In this document: one piece after another, positions 1 through 5,781 of the stretch
Position numbering within the stretch: the stretch's first letter is position 1
Layout of the letters: every line of letters starts with the position of its first letter
Assembly (NCBI GenBank): GCA_023488865.1
Contig: JAMDDG010000277.1
Span: 1-6,962 of the forward strand
Source of the DNA: Bacteroidota bacterium
Lineage (GTDB): Bacteria; Bacteroidota; Bacteroidia; Bacteroidales; Prolixibacteraceae
Direction: 5' to 3'
DNA length: 6,962 nucleotides
Translations under genes and position numbers: made by a program
Notes under the pieces: generated by a model
Seen by the model: the letters and a program-made list of their open reading frames with translations, nothing else
What the model was told of the DNA's origin: nothing
Database searches by the model: none

Positions 1-532
1 GTTTTTGTTTTCTGTTTACGGGATTTATCCCTCTTTTCGTGTGAATGTTGTGATGGTCCAATTTGCCTGTTGAGGTATTCTGTCTTGTGGATGTTGTTGA
101 TCTGCGAAAAAAACTGTAAGGTCCGCAATTGTTCAAGGACCGCCCCTTTTTTGATTTTTCCGCTGTTTAATGTTTCGGAACGCAAACGCAGCATAGCCAT
201 CAATTCATCATCAAGCTTCTCCAACTTCTCCTGAGGTACCAGTTTGGCATAGAAATTAGCGATCCCCTGAATGGTCTCTCTCAGTTTGGAAGTGATCAAA
301 CCCTGACCTAACCCGGCAGCTTCTGACATCTTTTGGACCAAACGATGGTATTTTTTTTCGGAAAGGTCGATCTGGCCGTTGTTAAAATAGATGCCTAAAA
401 ATTCAAAGCCTTTACTGACCGGGCTTACGACTGCCTCTTCGTTCAGGGCAAGTCCCAGTTGATGGGTAATCACTTCCATCGCTTCCTTCATCGCCTTTTG
501 GGCCTCTTCTTCGGTATGGCCCAAAATTACGA
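1..532 (-). CDS. CRISPR-type reverse transcriptase, 3' exon (partial, runs off left edge)
   Basis: This is the second part of the RT gene that starts at 3105. Read on the minus strand from 532, the first two bases complete a Phe codon split by the intron, and the frame stays open for about 176 codons to position 1. The first residues, Phe-Val-Ile-Leu-Gly-His-Thr-Glu-Glu-Glu, are what normally follows YADD in RT block 5. Next come a block 6-like LGLALNEE, a block 7-like KGFEFLGIYF (about 45 residues into the exon) and a helical thumb-like stretch. The visible end is a charged linker (SHEKRDKSRKQKTK). No stop is seen, so the protein exceeds about 405 residues after splicing. Such a linker could lead into a Cas1 domain, as in known RT-Cas1 fusions, but that part is outside the window. 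I am confident that this is the RT continuation and unsure of the fusion. Confidence 0.88.
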
Positions 533-535
533 ATC

Positions 536-569
536 GAGTAGACCCAGGGAACTTCCCCCTGAGTCTCTC
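536..569 (-). other. Group II intron domain VI with bulged branch-point A
   Basis: A 3-bp lower helix (GAG 569-567 with CTC 538-536) and a 10-bp upper helix (AGACTCAGGG 566-557 with CCCTGGGTCT 549-540, one G-U pair) leave a single unpaired A at 539. That A is the seventh base from the intron 3' end, the usual position of the adenosine whose 2'-OH attacks the 5' splice site to form the lariat. The apical loop is 556-550. Confidence 0.85.
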
Positions 570-572
570 ACA

Positions 573-606
573 GATCCGTGCGTAAAAGTCTCCCTTTACA
601 CGGCTC
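573..606 (-). ncRNA. Group II intron domain V (catalytic hairpin)
   Basis: A 34-nt hairpin with the canonical layout. The lower stem GAGCCGTG pairs with CACGGATC and carries the AGC catalytic triad on the 5' side, with one G-A opposition. A two-base CG bulge follows on the 3' side. The upper stem TAAAGG pairs with CTTTTA and is capped by a GAGA (GNRA) tetraloop. This is the metal-binding core of the ribozyme. It lies 25 bases downstream of the maturase stop codon, as expected for a domain IV ORF. Confidence 0.93.
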
Positions 607-631
607 CTATTATTCAGCCTCAATGGTACCT

Positions 632-1888
632 TCATACCATTGGCGGTGTGACTCCAAACTTCCAGTGCGCAAATAAAGTGGGGTTCTGTTTACACATACT
701 CCCTAACCACCTAATTGCTCTGGTTTTATGTCTTCTACATCGCTTAAACTTCCGTTCTACCCAATGGGCTAACCGTTGGTTTAGACGCTGGAACAATGGA
801 TACATCGCAGATTTGTAAAACTTGCTATAGTAATTGATATAGCCTTGTAATTTCGAATTATACATATTCGCTAAATCCGATAGTCTTTTATCTGATCTTT
901 CATGCAAGTTCCAACTCCTTATTTCTTCGCTGATTTTCTTTCGCGCTTTCGTACTGATAGCGGGACTAAAATTAACAAAGAGTTTTCCAAATCGGTTCTT
1001 TGACCTCCGAGCCATAAAAGTAAATCCCAGAAAATCAAATTTTTCCAATTCATGGCTTCCTCTTCTGTCATCATCTTTGCAATACACAATTTTAGTTTTT
1101 GCTTCGTTTAATGACAGTTTACACTGTTCTATTCTTTCCATGATCGCCGTTTTGAGGAATTCTGCTTCTTCCTTCGTCCTGCAATGGCAAATGGTATCGT
1201 CCGCGTATCTTTCAAAAGGGACTGAAGGGTGTTTCCTTTTCATCCATTCATCAAAAGCATAATGCATAAACAGATTCGCTAACAGAGGTCCAATTACTGA
1301 CCCTTGAGGAACCCCACTCACTCTTTTAATCTGCTGTCCATCCTTAGTTTGATACGGAACTTTCAGCCATCTCTCAATATAAAGCAATATCCAAGGTTCT
1401 GAGGTATGTCGTTTGACCGCCTTCATAAGAAGTTCATGATCTATCGTGTCGAAAAACTTTCGAATGTCAAGATCAAGTACCCAGTCATATCGCCAGCACC
1501 TTCTCCGGGCTGCTTCTACTGCTTGATGTGCTGACCGGTGTGGCCGGTAAGCATAAGAGTTTTCGTGGAATAATGGATCAATTATCGGTTCTAATAACAA
1601 AACTGCGCACATCTGTGCTACACGATCGGAGACCGAAGGAATTCCCAACGGTCTAGTTTCTCCATTTCCTTTTGGTATTTCAACCAGTTTTACTGCTGAT
1701 GGCATATAACTCCCCGATGACATCCGATTCCAAAGTTTATATAGGTTCTTACCTACTTCTTTGTCGAACATTTCAATAGTTACGTTGTCTACGCCCCCCG
1801 CTCCCCGATTGCTTTTCACCTTCAGGTATGCCTTCCAAACAACTTGTTTTGGAATGTCAAATGGCTTTGCTGTCTGATCTAATTTCAT
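632..1888 (-). CDS. ltrA: Group II intron-encoded reverse transcriptase/maturase (LtrA-like)
   Basis: A 418-residue intron-encoded protein that helps the intron RNA fold and splice, then copies it into DNA during retrohoming. RT blocks appear in order: RGAGGVD (28-34), IPKGNGETRPLGIP (71-84), SYAYRPHRSAHQA (111-123), catalytic Asp141 in LDLDIRKFFDTID, GVPQGS (192-197), catalytic YADD (228-231), LSLNEAKTKIV (258-268) and FDFLGFTF (284-291). A basic thumb/maturase (X) domain, including the GIIM-type stretch LQGYINYYSKFYKSAMYPLF, reaches the C-terminus. I see no HNH endonuclease zinc motif after it, so the protein is probably an endonuclease-lacking type that would prime from nascent strands. 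The ATG at 1888 is followed at once by conserved-looking sequence. All key catalytic residues are present and the frame is intact. Confidence 0.96.
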   Translation of the reverse strand: MKLDQTAKPFDIPKQVVWKAYLKVKSNRGAGGVDNVTIEMFDKEVGKNLYKLWNRMSSGSYMPSAVKLVEIPKGNGETRPLGIPSVSDRVAQMCAVLLLEPIIDPLFHENSYAYRPHRSAHQAVEAARRRCWRYDWVLDLDIRKFFDTIDHELLMKAVKRHTSEPWILLYIERWLKVPYQTKDGQQIKRVSGVPQGSVIGPLLANLFMHYAFDEWMKRKHPSVPFERYADDTICHCRTKEEAEFLKTAIMERIEQCKLSLNEAKTKIVYCKDDDRRGSHELEKFDFLGFTFMARRSKNRFGKLFVNFSPAISTKARKKISEEIRSWNLHERSDKRLSDLANMYNSKLQGYINYYSKFYKSAMYPLFQRLNQRLAHWVERKFKRCRRHKTRAIRWLGSMCKQNPTLFAHWKFGVTPPMV

Positions 1889-2162
1889 CCTAAAATTTCT
1901 TTCAGTTGGTTAATTCTTTCAGCTGAATAATAAACCCCCTTCGCTAGGCCTTCATTACAAAGACTGTCAAGCACTACTACGGGGTTTTCTGCCCCTGTGC
2001 CTCGTATTGGTACTCTGAACTTCACAGGTTCTCTGCTTAGTTTCCTCCCTTAGCACCGAGACGACAGGTTCCCAAGTTCCATGATAACGCCTCCTTACAG
2101 CTCATGCCATCTTTGTGCCGGATGCCGCTTAGACAGTAAATCAGGTGTCCTCTAAGCTTATC

Positions 2163-2185
2163 CCGGGTTAACGACTACCCCCCGG
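2163..2185 (-). promoter_or_regulatory. Candidate EBS1 stem-loop in intron domain I
   Basis: In the intron RNA a 5-bp stem (CCGGG 2185-2181 with CCCGG 2167-2163) presents a 13-nt loop containing AGUCGUU (2176-2170), about 245 nt into the intron. AGUCGUU can pair along its full length with the last seven bases of the 5' exon, GAUGAUU: four Watson-Crick and three G-U pairs. An apical loop in domain I is where exon-binding site 1 is expected. One match allowing wobble at every position is expected by chance in about 530 nt, so the assignment rests on the loop location. Confidence 0.5.
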
Positions 2186-2420
2186 TTTTGACATCATTCC
2201 TACGCTTTCGACATTTCATCAATGGATCCCTTGCGGTCATCTTCTGTAAAGTCACCTGATAGATTTAACTCTACCTTTTGCTGTATCGCTCACCACCACA
2301 CCTCTTAAGTGCAGCAACATACAGTGGTTTGAACTCAGTTCCTGCAAACCGAATTCGGAGGGCCTTCCTCCATCATCATCATAGCATCAACTCCCACCAT
2401 AGGAGTTGTTCGTGGCGCAC

Positions 2421-3105
2421 AATCATCTGCATACCGGACAAACCCATAGCCGTGTTCAACCATGATTTTATCAAGCGGATAAAGGTAGAAGTTGGCAAGC
2501 AAGGGTGATACAACACCCCCCTGCGGGATCCCTTTGCGGCTATCCTTCCAATGATAATGGCGGTCAACCCGCCCCATTTTCACGAACATCCTTATCAGCT
2601 CAGTTGTTGATGGGCTTTTCAGATAAGCGGATAGTTTTCCAAACAAGGCATCGTGTGGGATAGTATCGAAGAAATTGTCGATGTCGCATGCGGCCAGCCA
2701 GGTGTATCGTTCGTTAGTGATCAGGTGCCGCACCTGGTTGATCGCCTTCACCGCGCCTTTTTTCTCCCGGTAGTCATAGCTCACCTTCAGGAACCCTTGT
2801 TCGAGAATTGGGGTTATTACCATTGTAACGGCAGTCTGCACGATTTTATCGTTGACCGTCAACAATCCAAGGCGGCGTTTCTCCGTCTCATTTTTTGGGA
2901 TCATCACTTCGCGGTAGGGGTGTTGGATATAACTGCCCGATTGGAGCTGACGGGTTAACTCCTCCAGATTTTGATCTACCGTGACGGCATAATCATTGAC
3001 TGTTTTGAAGTCAATTCCTCCGGAAGTGTTTTTTTCCTTTACCCGAAGCCAGGCCGAATAAAGGGTTTCCCGGGTACAAATTGAGTTGAATAGTTGATCA
3101 TCCAT
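2421..3105 (-). CDS. CRISPR-type reverse transcriptase, 5' exon
   Basis: The first 228 residues of a group II-like RT, ending at the second Asp of YADD, where the intron enters. Visible motifs are TSGGIDF (27-33), IPKNETEKRRLGLLTVNDKIVQ (69-90), SYDYREKKGAVKAI (109-122), catalytic Asp141 in AACDIDNFFDTIPHD, GIPQGGVVSPLLANFYL (192-208) and FVRYADD (222-228). The RRLGLLTVNDK and DYREKKGA segments replace the RPLGIP and YRPxRSA forms of intron maturases. That fits a domesticated, CRISPR-associated RT rather than a second intron. Without splicing, translation runs 28 codons into the intron and stops at 2335, giving a 256-residue protein lacking the fingers-palm closure and thumb. The ATG at 3105 has an A/T-rich leader and no Shine-Dalgarno. 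The CRISPR assignment comes from the upstream cas6 and from RT sequence character. Confidence 0.85.
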
Positions 3106-3192
3106 AGGCAGTTAGTAGTTATAAATATAAAAAATGGGTGTATTAAATTGCGGCGTTATAGAATCCGAAGCTTGAAGGTGTTTTCGTGTTCT

Positions 3193-3253
3193 CAAATCCG
3201 GTCGAACACCTCGTTGTGCCATAATCCTAGAAACATTTGACTTCTCCGAGGTC
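3193..3253. repeat. Decayed copy of the hairpin repeat (mainly right half)
   Basis: CAAATCCG (3193-3200) is joined directly to GTCGAA, then an alignable tail leads to CTAGAAACATTTGACTTCTCCGAGGTC. The tail matches the right half of the 3376-3494 copy (TCTATAAACATTTGACATCTCCGATGTC) with scattered substitutions. The central and left parts appear deleted. The surrounding stretch (3106-3375) otherwise shows no gene that I can support. Confidence 0.55.
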
Positions 3254-3375
3254 TGGCAAGTCAATAACAACGGACCTAGTCCTGCTTGTCGCCCTAAGTC
3301 TCGAGCAAATCCTGACTACAATAAGACGTTTCCACATAAGAAATGCATGAATGTTTCAGTCGCACGAAGGCTCGA

Positions 3376-3494
3376 CAAATCCGGAGGATTTGCATGTTTA
3401 TAGAAAATGATGCTATAATCGAAACGTACGACCCCGGCTGGGGTCGAATGCCCATTTATGTGGCTTTCTATAAACATTTGACATCTCCGATGTC
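3376..3494. repeat. Hairpin repeat, copy A
   Basis: The order is the same as in the four copies around the transposase: CAAATCC-GG-AGGATTTG (3376-3392), ATGTTTATAGAAAA, a central GACCCC-GGCT-GGGGTC hairpin (3430-3445), TTTCTATAAACAT complementary to the left arm, and the right palindrome GACATC-TCC-GATGTC (3480-3494). It lies in the non-coding leader between the RT start and the antitoxin gene. Confidence 0.85.
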
Positions 3495-3501
3495 TCTCAA
3501 T

Positions 3502-3524
3502 CCCTCTCGTTGCAAACGAGGGGG
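3502..3524. other. Stable inverted repeat next to repeat copy A
   Basis: Arms CCCTCTCGTT (3502-3511) and AACGAGGGGG (3515-3524) can form a 10-bp stem with one G-T pair and a GCA loop. No T-run follows on either strand, so it is not an obvious intrinsic terminator. It lies 7 bp beyond copy A and about 70 bp before the antitoxin start; its role is unknown. Confidence 0.5.
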
Positions 3525-3592
3525 AGCAGCGGAAAAATGGGTGAAAACAAATTTTTGGGATGAAAAATTCTTATTTTTACGAAAAAACAACC

Positions 3593-3835
3593 ATGGACAT
3601 ACAGACTAGAAAAATTCAATTTATTCAGGAGTTTCTGAAATACGCCAACGATAATATGCTTGTCCGGTTTGAGAAAATGTTAAAGCACGAGCGGGAAAAG
3701 GCGTTTGAAAAAGAGATAAAACCTATGACGCTAAAGGATTACGAACAGCGTATTGATAGGGCAATTGAAGATGTTAAGAACAATAAAGTAAGGAGTGCAA
3801 GGAATTTGAAGAAAGATATTGCAACATGGAGATAG
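3593..3835 (+). CDS. Antitoxin-like small protein of a ParE/RelE-type toxin-antitoxin pair
   Basis: An 80-residue, charged, helical protein starting MDIQTRKIQFIQEFLK, with KPMTLKDYEQRIDRAIEDVKNNKV in the second half. The length and the pattern (N-terminal helix, acidic-basic middle, MTLKDYEQRIDRAIED segment) resemble antitoxins paired with ParE/RelE-family toxins in Bacteroidota. I recognise the family by its look and by its neighbour, not from a precise domain match. An upstream in-frame ATG at 3560 would add 11 residues; I prefer 3593 because family members begin near this point. The stop at 3835 overlaps the start of the toxin remnant (3826), the coupling expected of a toxin-antitoxin operon. 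The gene is intact and is read opposite to cas6 and the RT. Confidence 0.7.
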   Translation: MDIQTRKIQFIQEFLKYANDNMLVRFEKMLKHEREKAFEKEIKPMTLKDYEQRIDRAIEDVKNNKVRSARNLKKDIATWR

Positions 3836-3956
3836 TTGTTATTTGGTCCCAGGAAATTACAAAATTGTTTACTTGATTGATGAGAATATTATAACAATAG
3901 CCACAGTATTTGATTGCAGGCAAAATCCCGAGAAAATAGGAACAAAGAACATCTGA
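3826..3956 (+). pseudogene. ParE/RelE-family toxin remnant with internal deletion
   Basis: The ATG at 3826 overlaps the antitoxin stop and begins MEIVVIW, the typical first strand of a ParE-like toxin. After eight codons the frame runs to a stop at 3874-3876. A different frame, from 3849 to the stop at 3954-3956, encodes the expected C-terminal end of such toxins: PGNYKIVYLIDENIITIATVFDCRQNPEK. Both ends are therefore present, but a central segment is gone. By comparison with the family's usual length of about 95-100 residues, some 55 codons are missing, and the junction near 3847-3849 also shifts the frame. No functional toxin can be made from this copy. Confidence 0.75.
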
Positions 3957-4006
3957 TCGATAGAGAAAATTGAAAGCAGTGTCTTTCCAATATGTCAAAG
4001 AACTTT

Positions 4007-4036
4007 CTCTTTAGCTTTGGCTAAGAGTCGTTTTTT
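4007..4036 (+). terminator. Probable intrinsic terminator of the toxin-antitoxin unit
   Basis: CTCTT-T-AGC (4007-4015) pairs with GCTAAGAG (4020-4027) around a TTTG loop, leaving one bulged T. TCG and then six T residues (4031-4036) follow on the plus strand. It lies 50 bp past the toxin remnant stop and touches the 3' end of convergent cas6. There is no U-run in the minus-strand direction. Confidence 0.55.
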
Positions 4037-4982
4037 ATTCCTTAATAATGCTGTATTTCCCCAATCCAAAGGTGGCCGTCGATCCGGCATGCAGCCAGCT
4101 ACCCATCGTAAGCAGGGGCATCCAGTCGTTTATTCCTTCGCCTTCGTAGGTGATTTGTCCGGTCAGCCCGTCGAAATTCATTTTGGTATCCTGTGTCCCC
4201 GAATAGCGGCGCCAATCGGCCGTCTGTACATTGGCTTCGGCGATATGTATCCCATTGGTTTCGGTTCGCGCGTTCAATTCAGGCTCCGGCCAGGGTGCGT
4301 TGCAATGGAAATGGGCAAGCAAGGCGATTCGTTGGGCCAAACGTCCGACAAAAAAGCCGAATTCGGGAGCTGTATGTAAAAGATTACCGTTCTCACGAAG
4401 ACGAAGCGGATTGTCGAGATGGAGGCTAATTTGATTTTTTGCGGGTTGTACATCGATTTTATCGATTGATAATATAGCGGGTTGTCCAAAATAGGGCAGT
4501 GTTTCATATTCCATTTTGGCGTTGAGGGATTGAAACGTCAAAGGTTTAAACCGTCCACGTCCTTTCCCGATACCTGTTTCGCCCATGCGGTTGAAAACAC
4601 GGAGCAGTAGAGGAAGTATCCGGATGGTTTCCCCGATTAAGGTAAGGTCAAAGCCAAATGTCTCCCCTTTTTCAAAATTAGCTTGGTTGCCGGCCATTGG
4701 GTCAATAATATAGGGATGAGGGCTTTTCGAATATTTGCGCTGATGGGGGTGATCCTCCGGAACGTAGCTGTTGAACAGTTGCGAAAACGGACATTCGAAC
4801 CGTTCGGGGCAATTGCCGCACAACACGTTCCGGCGCGAACACACCTCGTTGCGGAAGCTTTCACCAAAACAGCCCCGGAAAGCGGAACCTTTGTACACAG
4901 GCAAAACGATAGGTTCCAATGCTTCGAAAATGATCCGTACACGGATAAAGGTGATGGATTCGAGAAAAGAAAGATTGACCAT
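4035..4982 (-). CDS. cas6: CRISPR-associated endoribonuclease Cas6 (RAMP family)
   Basis: A 315-residue Cas6 of the kind found with type III and some type I systems. It cuts precursor CRISPR RNA within repeats to release guide RNAs. The N-terminal ferredoxin-like half carries VRIIFEALEPIVLPVYKGSAFRGCFG (15-40), the usual Cas6 opening. A four-cysteine cluster follows (Cys48, 55, 58, 64), possibly zinc-binding. A glycine-rich stretch GIGKGRGRF lies at 137-145. The C-terminal RAMP signature GSWLHAGSTATFGLGKY (294-310) holds the G-rich loop and a His (298) that could take part in catalysis. No array or effector gene is in the window. The RT lies 929 bp downstream on the same strand; in related loci Cas6 and RT-Cas1 are adjacent or fused, so the intervening island was probably inserted. 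The start at 4982 has no Shine-Dalgarno. Confidence 0.88.
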   Translation of the reverse strand: MVNLSFLESITFIRVRIIFEALEPIVLPVYKGSAFRGCFGESFRNEVCSRRNVLCGNCPERFECPFSQLFNSYVPEDHPHQRKYSKSPHPYIIDPMAGNQANFEKGETFGFDLTLIGETIRILPLLLRVFNRMGETGIGKGRGRFKPLTFQSLNAKMEYETLPYFGQPAILSIDKIDVQPAKNQISLHLDNPLRLRENGNLLHTAPEFGFFVGRLAQRIALLAHFHCNAPWPEPELNARTETNGIHIAEANVQTADWRRYSGTQDTKMNFDGLTGQITYEGEGINDWMPLLTMGSWLHAGSTATFGLGKYSIIKE

Positions 4983-5010
4983 ATTTGAGGTTGTTACTAT
5001 TGTGATTTTT

Positions 5011-5143
5011 CAAATCCGGAGGATTAGGATCCCGAAATTTCGGGATTGAAAATGACGTCATGATCAAATGATATGACCCACTCCGGGGTTGAAAGCCCAT
5101 CACGCTGAATCTTTTCTACAAACATATGATTCCTCTGGAATCA
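5011..5143. repeat. Hairpin repeat, copy B (outer left of transposase)
   Basis: It opens with CAAATCCGGAGGATT, carries a degenerate centre (GACCCACTCCGGGGTT, 5075-5090) and closes with TTTTCTACAAACATATGATTCCTCTGGAATCAA. It shares AAAATGACGTCATGATCAAA with copy D (5782-5907), so B and D are a subtype. The ATGTTTAT left arm is replaced by a different palindrome at 5029-5046. It starts 28 bp upstream of the cas6 start codon, so it makes up most of the cas6 leader. Confidence 0.85.
5029..5046. repeat. Perfect 18-bp palindrome within repeat copy B
   Basis: ATCCCGAAATTTCGGGAT is self-complementary over all 18 bases. In copy D the equivalent place holds GGATGTTTAT, the normal left arm. The palindrome has therefore replaced or been inserted into the arm that should pair with TTTTCTACAAACAT further right. 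Confidence 0.8.
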
Positions 5144-5172
5144 AATTCGTCGATTGATCTTTCCTTTTGAAC

Positions 5173-5290
5173 CAAATCCGTAGGATTTGTATGTTTGTAG
5201 AAAACACCATCGTGGATGAAATGTGCGACCCCGGCGGGGTCGAATAATTACCCATCCGGTCTTCTATAAACATGCGATTCCTCCGATATC
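5173..5290. repeat. Hairpin repeat, copy C (inner left of transposase)
   Basis: CAAATCC-GTA-GGATTTG (5173-5189), ATGTTTGTAGAAAA, central GACCCC-GGC-GGGGTC (5227-5241), CTTCTATAAACAT, and right end GATTCCTCCGATATC. It has the same orientation as copy B, separated by 29 bp, and ends 8 bp from the transposase stop codon. Confidence 0.88.
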
Positions 5291-5298
5291 GGATAATA

Positions 5299-5760
5299 TC
5301 ATTCTAACCATTCAAATAAATATTCGTTTTTGAATTCAATTTCAAAAACTTTCAAAAATGCCAGATACTCATCTTTGAAACTCCTTTTTTGATGATGTTC
5401 TTTTTGCTTCTCAATGTATTGTATCACGTCCGTTAATTGGGAATGGCCGTATGAAAAAGCCCCAAAACCTTCCTGCCATTTGAAATTATACGGTCTCATT
5501 TCTTTTTCTTTGATAAAGGTGTTTGATGATTTTTTGATTTCCCTTACCAAATCCGACAAACAACATGTTGGTTGCATTCCTATAAAGAAATGAATATGGT
5601 TATGCGTGCCATTGATGGCAAGCATTTTTTGCCCTTTGTTTTGGACAATGCCGGTAATGTATTTGTATAGCTCTTCTTCCCATACCGGTTTTATAAAGGC
5701 GTTGCGGTTTTGCACGGCAAAAACCACCTGGATGTAAATTTGTGAATAGGTATCGGCCAT
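5299..5760 (-). CDS. Y1 (HUH) transposase, IS200/IS605-like or REP-associated (RAYT)
   Basis: A 153-residue single-domain transposase that cuts and joins single-stranded DNA at hairpins through a tyrosine nucleophile. The HUH metal motif is His55-Ile-His57 within GTHNHIHFFI (51-60). The nucleophile is probably Tyr115 in VIQYIEKQKEHH, with the conserved Gln119 one turn later. Other landmarks are YSQIYIQVVFAVQNR (5-19) and WQEGFGAFSYG (95-105). I chose the ATG at 5760 because MADTYSQIYIQ is the normal beginning; 35 in-frame codons upstream lie in repeat copy D and look like a translated repeat. Two repeat copies flank each side, which suggests a RAYT that acts on dispersed hairpins rather than a simple insertion sequence, although an IS200-like element with unusual ends is possible. 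The gene is intact. Confidence 0.85.
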   Translation of the reverse strand: MADTYSQIYIQVVFAVQNRNAFIKPVWEEELYKYITGIVQNKGQKMLAINGTHNHIHFFIGMQPTCCLSDLVREIKKSSNTFIKEKEMRPYNFKWQEGFGAFSYGHSQLTDVIQYIEKQKEHHQKRSFKDEYLAFLKVFEIEFKNEYLFEWLE

Positions 5761-5781
5761 TTTGTTTTTTTTAGACGTTTT

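Larger units (their letters stand above)
533..2420 (-). mobile_element. Complete group II intron inside the YADD codons of an RT gene
   Basis: A 1888 bp retroelement in the same orientation as its host gene. The 5' end is GTGCGCC, matching the group II consensus GUGYG. The 3' end is CTACTCGAT, matching the usual terminal A-pyrimidine. Both ends were fixed independently by consensus and by reading frame: joining base 2421 to base 532 turns GAT GAT T + TC GTA ATT into Asp-Asp-Phe-Val-Ile. Domains I-III occupy about 2420-1889, the maturase ORF fills domain IV (1888-632), domain V is 606-573 and domain VI about 569-536. The stretch at about 2010-1975, with CCAATACG and GGCACAGGGGC, resembles segments I recall from bacterial introns of this group. 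The element looks intact and recently active. Subclass IIB-like is my guess from memory, not a fold. Confidence 0.95.

Noticed and set aside
459..818. Plus-strand open frame across the intron 3' end
   Set aside because: It is antisense to the RT exon, domains V/VI and the maturase C-terminus, with no protein-like features of its own.
2316..2323. UGUAUGUU in the intron RNA as EBS2 pairing with GGUAUGCA of the 5' exon
   Set aside because: Four of the eight pairs would be G-U and I could not place it in a clear hairpin loop, so the match is too weak to annotate.
2335..2420. C-terminal extension of the host RT reading past YADD to the stop at 2335
   Set aside because: These codons are the 5' end of the group II intron, not protein sequence; the real continuation is at 532.
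3552..3579. Bacteroidota-type promoter (TTTG ... TATTTTTA) before the antitoxin
   Set aside because: The -7-like box lacks the final G, and the gap of about 14 bp is shorter than the usual spacing of about 20 bp, so it is no better than chance in an A/T-rich leader.
3560..3592. Upstream ATG for the antitoxin at 3560
   Set aside because: It adds 11 residues without family resemblance; the ATG at 3593 matches the usual beginning.
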